The translations under genes and the position numbers were made by a program. Positions 1 to 8,560 of a stretch of 64,000 nt of DNA are shown here, piece by piece. Position 1 is the first letter of the stretch; every line of letters begins with the position of its first letter. Where the stretch lies: the NCBI RefSeq assembly GCF_900156045.1, contig NZ_FTMX01000007.1, positions 1 to 64,000 on the forward strand, in the 5' to 3' direction. Source of the stretch: Peribacillus simplex. GTDB lineage: Bacteria; Bacillota; Bacilli; Bacillales; DSM-1321. The notes below the pieces were generated by a model, which was not told the origin of the DNA, made no database searches, and saw nothing but the letters and a program-made list of their open reading frames with translations.

Positions 1-3
1 GCG

Positions 4-1965
4 ATGAAAATATATGAAGCCAAGACATTGACGGCCGCAACCAAGTCGCGCGCCAAGCAATATGAAGAACTAAAGAAGGAAGTCACAGCCCTGAAGAAAG
101 AATTTCAGGGCATCGTCGGCCTGGATAACGAGTTTCAAGGGGCCGGTGCTGCCGCCATCAAAAGCTTCTACGAAGCGCAAATCGAGGTGGCGGACGCCTG
201 GATGGAACTTTTTACGACCCAGATCAGTTTTTTTGAAGGCATTCCGGCAAGTCTGGAAGAGGCGGACCTTTCCGGAAATACGGTGGTCGAGGTTCCCTTT
301 TTAGATGGCGAAGTCTCGAACGGCATCAACCAATCGAAGTCGCTTGTCGATGAACAAGCGAACGATCTTCAAAGGATCCTCGACAGCATTGACGATATCC
401 TGCCTCTGGATATGTTCGACCAAAAAGACTTTAATGAAAAAATCACGCTGGCCGGACAAAGGCTGGATGACACCGTGACAAAGGTCGAGAATGTCGACCG
501 GCAATTGGTCGAGGAATATGATGTATCCGTCGGGCAGGAAAACGTGGCCGTCGGCCTCTTCCGCGCCTTGCTCGATGCCACCAAACAGGACGGCAACGTT
601 TCGCCGATGACCTTCAATCAATCGGCCTTCAAGAAAAGTGATGTCTATCAAGTGAAGAATGAAGTCGCCGGTCAGATGAAAGACTATCAGACCTTCAAAA
701 AGCAGCAGGCCGAAGCCCGGAAAATCGAACAAGAAATGGAAGAACTCGAAAACCGCCCATGGTACGAAAAAGCCTGGGATACGACAAAAACCTTTACAGG
801 CGAATTCACGGGATATTATGATTCAATCAGGGCCTCAACCGGAGTCGATCCAGTAACCGGCCGCAAGCTGTCCGATGCCGAAAGAATCGCCGCCGGCGCC
901 ATGGCCGCCGCTGGATTCATTCCCGTCGTCGGCTGGGCCGGCCGTGCCATCAAAGGCGGCAGCGCCATCTATAAAACCGCCAAAGGACTCAATGCAGCGA
1001 ACCACGCGCTCGATGCCTATAAAACGACAAAAGGCTTTAGCCTCCTCCAGAAAACCGAATACGGGATATACGGCCTCCTCGCAGCCAACGGCCTCGGCGA
1101 AGCCGTCACCGGCAAAGACATGTTCGGCAACCAGCTGACCGAGGAACAGCGCCAGAACGGCCTGTTGATGGCACTCGGAATCGGCGGTGTGGCAGGTGCG
1201 GCTAAGATCGTTGATAAAGTAGCAAGTGGTACAAAGTTTATCCCTTACAGTAAAGAATTTGCGCAAAAGCAGGTACATAAGGCTCAAGCTATAATAACAG
1301 ACATAGCGAGATCAGGAAAAACCACGTTAAACAATATAGGTAATGAAATAGGTAAGAAAGAAATCCCAAAACGGATAAGTATGGAACAAGTTTCCCTCGC
1401 AGGAGGTCCAAGCCTACCCCAAGTTGTGATGGAAAAGCAGACAATTAAGGAAGTCTATCAAAAATTCACAGTGAAGGATAGCAAAGTAGAGGGTGTTTCA
1501 GGAGAGAGTATTCCTAAGGGTACGGGTAAAGTTGAAACCTTTGGTAAATATTCAACGAATATCGATGAAAAGGTTAAAGTAATTGAAAAAGTAGACTTAC
1601 CTGATTGGATAAGTGAATCATTTACTGATGGTATTTATAGAACTGTAATTACAGAAGAAAATATTACATTTTATAGAACTTATGGTGGTGGAGCAAAAGT
1701 TAATGGAGCATTTGTCACTACTAGCCCAGCTGGAAATAGAATAAATGCAAAAATAAATACTGCATTAGTACCTGATTGGAAAAATTCTAGACAATATGAA
1801 GCTGTTATAGAAGTACCGAAGGGACAAGTTTTAAATATAGGTAGAGTTGAAAAGCAATATACAAAATCAGGAGCATTACTAGAAGGTGATGGAGATCAAA
1901 TACTATTACCCCAAGGGTGGTCTTCAGAATGGATAAAGGAAATTAGAGGGGTTCCAAGTAGATAG
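4..1965 (+). CDS. LXG-domain polymorphic toxin (type VII-secreted), ART-like C-terminus
   Basis: The 653-residue protein starts with an LXG-type helical region; FQGAGAAAIKSFY near residues 40-52 is the typical small-residue motif. A pre-toxin linker follows at about 278-320 (GVDPVTGRKLSDAERIAAG, then a hydrophobic stretch). The last ~120 residues look like a toxin domain: FYRTYGGGA (R558), TTSP (572-575) and GDGDQILLPQGW (from 628) resemble the Arg, S/T-S and catalytic loop of ADP-ribosyltransferases, but no clean E-x-E is visible, so this is tentative. LXG proteins are secreted by the WXG100/type VII system and kill neighbouring cells. GC content falls sharply near base 1200, as when a toxin tail is swapped onto a conserved head. 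The start has only three bases before it, so its ribosome site cannot be judged. Confidence 0.85.
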   Translation: MKIYEAKTLTAATKSRAKQYEELKKEVTALKKEFQGIVGLDNEFQGAGAAAIKSFYEAQIEVADAWMELFTTQISFFEGIPASLEEADLSGNTVVEVPFLDGEVSNGINQSKSLVDEQANDLQRILDSIDDILPLDMFDQKDFNEKITLAGQRLDDTVTKVENVDRQLVEEYDVSVGQENVAVGLFRALLDATKQDGNVSPMTFNQSAFKKSDVYQVKNEVAGQMKDYQTFKKQQAEARKIEQEMEELENRPWYEKAWDTTKTFTGEFTGYYDSIRASTGVDPVTGRKLSDAERIAAGAMAAAGFIPVVGWAGRAIKGGSAIYKTAKGLNAANHALDAYKTTKGFSLLQKTEYGIYGLLAANGLGEAVTGKDMFGNQLTEEQRQNGLLMALGIGGVAGAAKIVDKVASGTKFIPYSKEFAQKQVHKAQAIITDIARSGKTTLNNIGNEIGKKEIPKRISMEQVSLAGGPSLPQVVMEKQTIKEVYQKFTVKDSKVEGVSGESIPKGTGKVETFGKYSTNIDEKVKVIEKVDLPDWISESFTDGIYRTVITEENITFYRTYGGGAKVNGAFVTTSPAGNRINAKINTALVPDWKNSRQYEAVIEVPKGQVLNIGRVEKQYTKSGALLEGDGDQILLPQGWSSEWIKEIRGVPSR

Positions 1966-1974
1966 GGGGATAAA

Positions 1975-2244
1975 ATGGATAAGAAAAAGCAGTTAATCAA
2001 CCAAATAAAAGTTGTAATAAATAATCTTGAAAATGATTATTATAATGAAATTACTAGTGGCGTTTTACAACTTATATATAAAAGATATAAGAATGCATTG
2101 ACAGTATTGGAGAATAATAAAGATATAAGAGAGTTAAATATAATTGGTGGCATAAGGGCTTATATGGATAGTTATAGTGACTATCAAAACCCACTATTAG
2201 GAGAGTTACATAAAGCTGAAAAATTAAATAAAGAATTATTATAA
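1975..2244 (+). CDS. Probable immunity protein for the upstream LXG toxin
   Basis: This 89-residue, mostly helical, charged protein starts 9 bases after the toxin stop, with AGGGGG just upstream of the ATG. It has no signal peptide or membrane segment, so it should be cytosolic. I do not recognise the family. Position, size, AT-richness matching the toxin tail and the tight spacing are the grounds for calling it the cognate immunity protein, which normally binds and blocks the toxin domain. The ADP-ribosylglycohydrolase 280 bases further on is a second possible protector. Confidence 0.6.
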   Translation: MDKKKQLINQIKVVINNLENDYYNEITSGVLQLIYKRYKNALTVLENNKDIRELNIIGGIRAYMDSYSDYQNPLLGELHKAEKLNKELL

Positions 2245-2291
2245 AAATAGTTGTTACAAAATTAACTAGAGCTATCTTTATGCCTTACTTA

Positions 2292-2329
2292 GACCTTGAT
2301 TGGCTATTTATGCCTTTCAAGGTTTTTTA
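2292..2329 (+). terminator. Possible terminator after toxin-immunity pair
   Basis: ACCTTG and CAAGGT, about 19 bases apart, are followed directly by a T run. The stem is short and the loop long, so it may be weak. Confidence 0.4.
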
Positions 2330-2526
2330 ATGAAATTGACAGTATAAATTTTTGTATAAGAAATATAAGCAAGTAATTTGAAATACTTTATGATTTTTCC
2401 TTTGTGATAAAATGGAAAAATATTATAGGGGTTGTAGTATAGATGTTAGTATAGAAGCACATTGAAATTAATCAAGGATTACTGAAGGTGACAAAATAGT
2501 ACTTTTAAAAAAAGTAGGTGTAATGA

Positions 2527-3549
2527 ATGACAAGCAGAAGAATGGTAGACAGATGGGAAGACGATAGTAAAAGTTTTTTGAGATTTAATCTAAAAAAAAG
2601 AATGTTACCAAGTCTGTATGGCAGTATTATTGGAGACATGCTTGGTGTTCCAGTTGAATTTAAAAAAAGAGGGACATTCACTATTAATGATATAACGGGA
2701 TATGGAAACTATAATCAGCCGCCAGGTACCTGGTCGGATGATACTTCGTTAACTTTATGTTTAATTGAAAACTTAATTGAAAAAAGCGATTTAGCGGAGC
2801 TGATGCAAAAATTCGTTCAGTATATGGAATCTGGTTATTGGACACCACATCATGAAATGTTCGATATTGGCAGAACGACAAGTGAAGCCATAACCAAGTT
2901 TAAAAATGGAACGCCAGCGCAAGAATGTGGCGGAAATGCAATGTTTGATAATGGGAATGGGGCGTTGATGAGGATTGCTCCAGTGGCATTTATCCTTATT
3001 AATAACTTTAATTTCATTGAAAAAATCCAAACCATTAAAAAGTACACGGAAGTAACCCATGCACATCCGCGTTCTGTGGTAGGTTCCATTATTTATGTCG
3101 AATTTTTACTTAGACTTTATTATAATAATTCTCCTGAAGATGCAATAAGACAAACAAAAAAACTTTTTGATGAGAATTTTGGTAAAGATCATATATACCA
3201 AAAAGAGCTGCAATTCTATTCAAGAATTTTTGAGGAAGATTTCTTTTCATTACCACAAGAAGAAATTCTGTCAGATGGTTATGTCGTTCATACGTTAGAA
3301 GCAGCCATTTGGTGCTTAGGAAATTCAGATTCATTTAGCGAAGCCGTTTTAAAAGCAGTGAATCTAGGGGATGATACGGATACAGTAGGTGCCATTACAG
3401 GCACGATGGCAGGTATGTACTATAAAATGGACGACATCTCTAAAGAATGGCTTGAGAAAATTACAAGAAAAGAAGATATTGATCAATTAATCGAGAAATT
3501 CCATAGTTTTTGTGCAGATAAAGCAATTAAAGAAGAGTATGGAGATTGA
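2527..3549 (+). CDS. ADP-ribosylglycohydrolase (ARH/DraG family)
   Basis: The 340-residue protein has the ARH hallmarks in order: GSIIGDMLGVPVEF near residue 32, WSDDTSL near 75 (metal-binding Asp pair), GNGALMRIAP near 150, and NLGDDTDTVGAITG near 280 (second metal-binding Asp cluster). These enzymes use two metal ions to remove ADP-ribose from proteins, nucleic acids or small molecules in the cytoplasm. The first ~25 residues are an extra basic leader; a later in-frame ATG exists at 2542. A GTAGGTG sequence precedes the chosen ATG. A terminator follows directly. Lying next to a toxin with an ART-like tail, it could reverse self-intoxication, as ARH-type immunity proteins do in some other toxin systems; that link is inference. 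Confidence 0.88.
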   Translation: MTSRRMVDRWEDDSKSFLRFNLKKRMLPSLYGSIIGDMLGVPVEFKKRGTFTINDITGYGNYNQPPGTWSDDTSLTLCLIENLIEKSDLAELMQKFVQYMESGYWTPHHEMFDIGRTTSEAITKFKNGTPAQECGGNAMFDNGNGALMRIAPVAFILINNFNFIEKIQTIKKYTEVTHAHPRSVVGSIIYVEFLLRLYYNNSPEDAIRQTKKLFDENFGKDHIYQKELQFYSRIFEEDFFSLPQEEILSDGYVVHTLEAAIWCLGNSDSFSEAVLKAVNLGDDTDTVGAITGTMAGMYYKMDDISKEWLEKITRKEDIDQLIEKFHSFCADKAIKEEYGD

Positions 3550-3571
3550 CGTAAATAACCCATATAAATAT

Positions 3572-3610
3572 AAAAAAACCCCTATAAAAGACTTTTATAG
3601 GGGTTTTTTA
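3572..3610 (+). terminator. Rho-independent terminator after ARH gene
   Basis: The stem AAACCCCTATAAAAG/CTTTTATAGGGGTTT has a one- to two-base loop and is flanked by A and T runs. It can work in both directions. Confidence 0.9.
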
Positions 3611-3701
3611 TGCCCAGAGTCCAGTTTATGCTATGTTAAACGGGAAGCGAAGCAGTTTGAATTTGGGTGATGGAAAATTAAATAATGGAGTGAGTGGAAA
3701 A

Positions 3702-4088
3702 ATGATAAGAAAAGGTGAGTATACGTTCTATAATGGGAAAGAGTATAGATTCATAGAATCTGAAAGCAAAGGCTTTATAGAAGTAATAAGCAATAATAAG
3801 GAAGACATGAATTATGGATTTATCCATTATAAAGATAATATTTATACAAAAGTTATTTCCTTAAATGAAGTAGAAAAGGTATTTTTAATTCATTCTTTTG
3901 CAAAATATAAAGGAGAGTTGTTTGGAGCTTCTAATGACGGAAATGGAAAAATTCTTCTATCAACTCCTCATTTAAAACTCGCCGAAAAGTATAGATTTGA
4001 ACGTACAGATAAATATCTTTATTCTAAAAATGTTAATTTAGATGAAGTTGAAATAATAGAAGAACGAAAACCGTTTTCTTTAGATTAG
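3702..4088 (+). CDS. Uncharacterised small protein, immunity-like context
   Basis: The reading frame is open from 3633, but the ATG at 3702 has GGAG eleven bases upstream and begins the compact sequence MIRKGEYTFYNGKEYRF, so I use it (128 residues). The protein is soluble, lysine/glutamate-rich and probably beta-rich. I do not recognise the family. It sits in an AT-rich run of small orphan genes behind an LXG toxin, where spare immunity genes usually collect, and that is the only hint to its role. Confidence 0.65.
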   Translation: MIRKGEYTFYNGKEYRFIESESKGFIEVISNNKEDMNYGFIHYKDNIYTKVISLNEVEKVFLIHSFAKYKGELFGASNDGNGKILLSTPHLKLAEKYRFERTDKYLYSKNVNLDEVEIIEERKPFSLD

Positions 4089-4147
4089 ATAATATATATA
4101 TCAAAAAAAAAATATATAGAGAAAAAAGAGGTTCCTAGTGTTATTAA

Positions 4148-4234
4148 AACAATTTCAAATTAACTAAAGCTGTACATATTGAAGCGATAGGAAATGCTGA
4201 TTTATTTTTGAAATGGGGATTCACTAATGAATAA
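4148..4234 (+). pseudogene. Possible C-terminal scrap of a lost gene
   Basis: A stop-bounded frame with no start codon reads LTKAVHIEAIGNADLFLKWG near its end and stops just after the next gene begins. Such tails without heads are common in polymorphic-toxin islands. The family is unknown and the call rests on context. Confidence 0.25.
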
Positions 4235-4649
4235 TTTGAATATTGGAATATTGAAAATAGATGGAATTGAGGTAAAAAAAGATACAAAATTAGATTTTTT
4301 TGAGAAGTCATTAGCAACAAATCCTAATTTTGAGGTTAGGAAGAGGCAGCCTGATAAAGCAACAGTTGGTTCCTTGAGGCCTATACAATTGGGAAGCAAA
4401 AAGTTTTCTGTTAGAATCTCTTTCGAAGATAACATAATACAGGGGATACGTTTAAAAGTTAGTGATCCATCCATTAACCAATGGGACTATGAAGAAAAAC
4501 TATCTCAGCATGGCGAATGGCTGACAGAGCAAATTGGGTATCCTGAGGGAATATTGTCTGAAAATGTATTTGAATGGGGTAAGATTACACAATGGTATGA
4601 TCCAAGGTCATGTGATGCAGGGATCAGCATACTATATTTTCAAAGATAA
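4227..4649 (+). CDS. Uncharacterised small protein, immunity-like context
   Basis: This 140-residue soluble protein has GGGGATT seven bases before its ATG. It is rich in charged and aromatic residues (for example HGEWLTEQIGYPEG and FEWGKITQWYDPRS, a pattern often seen in small cytosolic immunity proteins that bind a nuclease or other toxin). I cannot name the family. It stands alone between relics, with no toxin frame beside it. Confidence 0.6.
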   Translation: MNNLNIGILKIDGIEVKKDTKLDFFEKSLATNPNFEVRKRQPDKATVGSLRPIQLGSKKFSVRISFEDNIIQGIRLKVSDPSINQWDYEEKLSQHGEWLTEQIGYPEGILSENVFEWGKITQWYDPRSCDAGISILYFQR

Positions 4650-4722
4650 AATGAAAAAGGTGTATATCAGAATCGTGTAAAAAGATAACTTAGATTTTAT
4701 ATTTCTTGAGGTGAAGCTAAAA

Positions 4723-4860
4723 ATGAAATATGCCATATATAATCATAAGGATTACCACCTGAATATCCGTAACGACAGGCTAAGACTAAGAACCCATTTT
4801 TACGTTCGATTATTCAAGGGTATTTTATCAAAAAAACTCAATATTGCTGAACCATTCTAA
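4723..4860 (+). CDS. Short ORF, possibly truncated immunity-type gene
   Basis: A 45-codon frame begins MKYAIYNHKDYHLNIR and has a convincing GAGGTG ribosome site eight bases upstream. The beginning looks like the start of a longer cytosolic protein and then ends early, so this may be the 5' part of a broken gene. No family is recognised. Confidence 0.35.
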   Translation: MKYAIYNHKDYHLNIRNDRLRLRTHFYVRLFKGILSKKLNIAEPF

Positions 4861-5049
4861 TAGCGTCCGATGACGCTTTATTTATTGCATATATACGAAT
4901 GTTTGAATATCCACCAAGTTCTTTAAGGAAGCAATAAAGCGATTATTCGTTCAATAAGTGGGTATAAAGTATTGAGCGGTCTTTCATTTAATATCTAGCA
5001 CTAAGTTTTCTTTATGTTGTATAAGGAGAATTTGGTGGGAGGTGATTAA

Positions 5050-5241
5050 ATGAGGAAAGCCTATGGTATAAAAAGGTTAATAATTTACCTTGAGTCGGTA
5101 AATTATCCAATTACCGAAGAGGAAATCAATGATCTAATATTAAATAAAAGGATACCCCATCTCAGACCCATCGATAATTTGCTGATTTTTAATTTAGATC
5201 ATATTGATGGCTGGCTTAGTGATCAGCAATTCAAGCCTTAG
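5050..5241 (+). CDS. Small excisionase-like helix-turn-helix protein
   Basis: This 63-residue protein has a very strong GGGAGGTGA site before its ATG. The arrangement ITEEEINDLILNKRIPHLR followed by NLLIFNLDHIDGWLSDQQ matches excisionase/MerR-like HTH domains, in which a short helix pair is followed by a beta-wing with a final (I/F)-x-x-x-x-L/I-D-x-W-L. It probably binds DNA. Excisionase-like genes often mark the edge of mobile islands, but I see no integrase or attachment site here. Confidence 0.55.
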   Translation: MRKAYGIKRLIIYLESVNYPITEEEINDLILNKRIPHLRPIDNLLIFNLDHIDGWLSDQQFKP

Positions 5242-5295
5242 TTAATTGAAGCCCTGCTTTAAGTGGGGCTTTGATGAATATGTTGTACAAAAGGA

Positions 5296-5336
5296 AAAGC
5301 TAGCCAAGGTGTTTCTTGAAAACCTTGGCTAGCTTT
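5296..5336. terminator. Perfect 15-bp hairpin, probable terminator
   Basis: AAAGCTAGCCAAGGT and its exact reverse complement are separated by 11 bases. It lies between the HTH gene and the MITE, with T-rich sequence on both sides. Confidence 0.55.
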
Positions 5337-5348
5337 ATGTTTAAAAAA

Positions 5349-5567
5349 GGCTCTTTTCGTAAAGATTGTTGTTTTTAAAACGAAACGATTTAAGGTTGAT
5401 TGGAGCGGAAGTGCGAGACTCCTGCGGGAGCAGCGGGACAGGTGAGACCCCACAGGCGTTCACTCTGAGGAGGCTCACCGCCCGCCCCGTGGAAAGCGAG
5501 CATCTGGAGGGGAAATCAACCACACCGGATTATTTGGTAAATAGTAACAAAGTATGCGAAAACAGCC
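5349..5567 (+). mobile_element. 219-bp MITE, ISL3-like ends, 8-bp target duplication
   Basis: The element begins GGCTCTTTTCGTAAAG and ends CTTTTGCATA-like inverted sequence closing in CGAAAACAGCC, giving imperfect terminal inverted repeats of about 23 bp. It is flanked by the direct repeat TTAAAAAA at 5341-5348 and 5568-5575. A second copy lies inverted at 55819-56035. GGCT ends and an 8-bp AT-rich duplication are what ISL3-family transposases leave, but no transposase is present, so it is non-autonomous. Short frames inside it are chance openings. Confidence 0.85.
5395..5520 (+). repeat. Structured GC-rich core repeat, copy 1
   Basis: The core runs from GTTGATT to AATCAAC (inverted 7-bp ends) and contains the hairpins CTCCTGCGGGAG and GGTGAG...CTCACC. 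It is much more GC-rich than the surrounding DNA. Related copies are at 42943-43006 (internally deleted) and 55865-55988 (inverted). Confidence 0.85.
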
Positions 5568-5680
5568 TTAAAAAAAGAGGGCCCTGCATATTAACGACAT
5601 AATAATGGTAACGAATCAGCACCAGTAGATTTGGTAATAACAGTATACTGCAGTTACCAAACCGGCCGAAGGTGCCTGAA

Positions 5681-6937
5681 TTATAACAGCTTAAGTAGAG
5701 CCTGTGCACCTGTTAGGATAAGCCCTATTATAAAACCACAGACCGCTCCGTTCACACGAATCCATTGTAAGTCTTTCCCTACACCATTTTCCATCATATC
5801 AATCAGTGTTTCATTGTCTAGCTTATCTAAATTTTCTTGTACAAGATTACCGATCTGCGTATGATTTTTTTCAATGAGAACAGTAATTTGTTTCTGTATC
5901 CATTGATCGATGTGCGTGCTATTTTCTTTTATGTTGTCCAGTACGTTCTGAATTATTGGAGTCAGGTAAGTATCCATGAAATGTTCATCTTCTACGAAAT
6001 CCAACGCCTCTTGTTGAATTTGTTGTAGACTTCCCTTTATTGTCGCCTCAGGCTCCCATTTTGTCAGAAGTTGATTTTTCCATTTTTCAACTCCTTCCAA
6101 CAGTTCCTGGTTATGGTTAATGCCTTGTATCTCATTTCGGATATATAGGATTAAAGCCTCTCTATTTGGTTCTTTCTCGTTTTGTAAATTATTTACGACA
6201 CTTAATAAAAGGTTTTGTATGATATTCCCAAGTTTCTCTTCGTTAAGCAGACTTTGAATGGATTTAACGGCAAACTGAAGCATGCCTTCCAATTCAATCT
6301 TGCTGAGTACATCCATGGAAACAGTGCCAAGTCGGCGGCTGGTTTGTTTTTTCCTTAACCAATCTTCCGCTTTTTTCAAAACATGATCCAAGGCCTTCTT
6401 ATCAAATTGTTCATTAAGTAACTCTGAACTTACTAGATGAAGAATCTTGCCCATGTCTATGTTAGAAAGTGATGCTTCAATTTTTTTTGCAACGAAAGGT
6501 GTAATCTTTTCTATATCTATATAACAAATCATTTGCTTGATCAGTTTAATCAGGACTTTTCTAAAAGTATCACTTTGTATCTCTTTTACTAAAATGGGGA
6601 TCAATTTTTCTGTAAAAGGAATATGTTTTACTTTGTCTTGAATACTTTCCTTTGATAGCCAGTCATTTTTTAGCATCGAAACAAGTGCATTCGTCATTCT
6701 TTTACGATTGTTGGGCAAAAGTGCTGTATGGGGGATCGGTAATCCAAGCGGGTGCCTGAATAATGCAGTGACTGCAAACCAATCTGCTAGACCACCAACT
6801 AATCCTGCCTCAAACCCTCCATGTAATAAATCCAGCGGCAACGTACCTTGAAATGGAGTGGTTGCAATATAACCCGCCCCCATGATCATTAGTGAATATT
6901 TAGCAATTTTTCTTGACGATTTTATTTTTGGTGACAT
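5681..6937 (-). CDS. DUF445 family membrane-anchored protein
   Basis: The 418-residue protein has the DUF445 signature GGFEAGLVGGLADWFAVTALFRHPLGLPIPHT near residues 40-70, a long helical middle rich in charged residues, and a final hydrophobic segment (CGFIIGLILTGAQALLKLL). Hydrophobic segments at both ends suggest a membrane protein with a large soluble loop. The frame extends to 6967, but ATG 6937 has AGGATGAGG just upstream. The function of the family is not established. It resembles B. subtilis YheB in domain type. Confidence 0.8.
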   Translation of the reverse strand: MSPKIKSSRKIAKYSLMIMGAGYIATTPFQGTLPLDLLHGGFEAGLVGGLADWFAVTALFRHPLGLPIPHTALLPNNRKRMTNALVSMLKNDWLSKESIQDKVKHIPFTEKLIPILVKEIQSDTFRKVLIKLIKQMICYIDIEKITPFVAKKIEASLSNIDMGKILHLVSSELLNEQFDKKALDHVLKKAEDWLRKKQTSRRLGTVSMDVLSKIELEGMLQFAVKSIQSLLNEEKLGNIIQNLLLSVVNNLQNEKEPNREALILYIRNEIQGINHNQELLEGVEKWKNQLLTKWEPEATIKGSLQQIQQEALDFVEDEHFMDTYLTPIIQNVLDNIKENSTHIDQWIQKQITVLIEKNHTQIGNLVQENLDKLDNETLIDMMENGVGKDLQWIRVNGAVCGFIIGLILTGAQALLKLL

Positions 6938-7152
6938 TCTATTCCTCATCCTTAAAATGATATTCAATTACTATAACCCGAATCATTAGCAAATTCCATA
7001 ACTTACTTTTATCTAGTAGTATAGCAGGTAGTTCAAAAAAATACTCCCAACAAGGGCAGTCAGTTCATTTATTTGGGGATGGGAAAATCACATATTAAGA
7101 ATCATTGATATTTTCCTTTGAATTTCAAAGATGAGGATGGTTGATTCACAAT

Positions 7153-7185
7153 AAAAAAAGCCGATTTATTCAATCGGCTTTTTTT
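7153..7185. terminator. Bidirectional terminator beside yocS-like gene
   Basis: The stem AAAGCCGATT/AATCGGCTTT has a five-base loop and A/T runs at both ends. It lies directly after the minus-strand gene that ends at 7201. Confidence 0.9.
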
Positions 7186-7200
7186 ATTCATCCAACAATA

Positions 7201-8172
7201 TTATGATGCGTCTGTTTTTATCGAATTATTTGTGCCTGCATTTTTTTTATCTTTCATGCGACTGAAAATAAAGGCTAGAACGGAACCTGATATATTATGC
7301 CAAACACTGAAAATGGCACTAGGTACAGCGGCCAAAGGTGAGAAATGGGCTGTTGCTATAGCTACACCTAAACCTGAATTCTGCATACCAACCTCCATTG
7401 CAACAGCTTTCTGTTTAGCTAAATCCATCCCGCATATTCGAGCAAAGAAAAAGCCTAGAAGAAAACCAAGAACATTATGAAGAACAACGACTGCAAAAAT
7501 AAGCAAACCTGTTTTAGCCAGCTGAGCTTGGCTGCCAGCCACTACGGCAGATACAATCAGAACGATGGAAATGACAGATACTAGAGGCAGGGCCTTTGCC
7601 CCGGCTTCTGCTTGTTTACCGAAAAACTTTTTAACAATGAATCCAAGCAGCAATGGGATGATCACCACTTGAATGATGGAAATGAATAATGATCCAATAC
7701 TGATATCGACCCATTTACTTGCCAAGAGCAAAATAAGCAGGGGGGTTACGATAGGCGCTAGAATAGTGGAAACAGAAGCGATGGCCACTGCAAGCGCAAC
7801 ATTTCCCCTCGCAAGAAACACCATGACATTTGATGCTGTTCCACTAGGGCAACATCCAACCAAAATAACCCCAACAGCCACTTCTTTCGGTAAATCGAAC
7901 CCTATTGCTAATACAAATGCCAGTAATGGCATAATGATAAAATGTCCTGCTACTCCTAGTGCCACTTCTTTTGGACGTCGGAAAACTTCTTTAAAATCCG
8001 ATGCTGATAGTGTAAGTCCCATGCCAAACATGACAATTCCTAATAATGGAACAATATAGGCTCCAATCCATATAAAATGATTAGGCAAGATATAAGCGAT
8101 AATGGCAAATATGATGACCCAAATGGTAAACGTTTTACCAGCAAATGTGCTGATTTTCTCTACTACTCCCAT
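7201..8172 (-). CDS. yocS: Bile acid:sodium symporter family transporter (YocS-like)
   Basis: The 323-residue protein has about nine to ten membrane segments and BASS-family landmarks: FGMGLTLSASDF near residue 45, the conserved GVILVGCCPSGTASNVM near 90, and EVGMQNSGLGVAIA near 250. These carriers move organic anions with sodium; pantothenate-type and pyruvate substrates are known in the family, but the substrate here cannot be read. GGAGGG precedes the ATG at 8172; an earlier in-frame start at 8205 lacks this. The size matches B. subtilis YocS. Confidence 0.85.
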   Translation of the reverse strand: MGVVEKISTFAGKTFTIWVIIFAIIAYILPNHFIWIGAYIVPLLGIVMFGMGLTLSASDFKEVFRRPKEVALGVAGHFIIMPLLAFVLAIGFDLPKEVAVGVILVGCCPSGTASNVMVFLARGNVALAVAIASVSTILAPIVTPLLILLLASKWVDISIGSLFISIIQVVIIPLLLGFIVKKFFGKQAEAGAKALPLVSVISIVLIVSAVVAGSQAQLAKTGLLIFAVVVLHNVLGFLLGFFFARICGMDLAKQKAVAMEVGMQNSGLGVAIATAHFSPLAAVPSAIFSVWHNISGSVLAFIFSRMKDKKNAGTNNSIKTDAS

Positions 8173-8560
8173 AGTGACCCTCCTAGATGTTTTGAAATAA
8201 AACAATTATAGTTTATATTCAGAATATTTTAAACCTTTTTTGAAAAAATCAATACATTTTTAAACAGCCTTTTGGGTATTTTCATTATGGACAGTCATAT
8301 TTAAAACGATGATTTTTGGAACTATTTCGCTGAACTAGTGTGAATATGACGATTTACTATAGAAATAGGGACAGGGTTTTTAGAGATTCTGTTCGCTTTT
8401 TTACTTTATCTTTTAATATAAAATAAGAGGGTGCTGTATATTAGTGGCAAACTAGTTTATAAGGAACTGGAGATTGAATTAGTATTTGTTGTTTTACAGG
8501 TTTAATTATTGCTATTGTAAGTTTAGCTAGGGCTATAAAAGAAGTGGAGATGTGGTTTCT
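8173..8560. other. Divergent intergenic region
   Basis: About 390 AT-rich bases separate the minus-strand transporter from the plus-strand hssR. I see no gene, no convincing HssR repeat and no strong hairpin here; it must hold the two divergent promoters. Confidence 0.5.

Noticed and set aside
835-1287. 150-codon minus-strand frame inside the toxin gene
   Set aside because: It mirrors the GC-rich toxin head and has no ribosome site or family resemblance.
5366-5602. 78-codon frame across the first MITE
   Set aside because: It spans repeat DNA, has no ribosome site and is not kept in the second copy.
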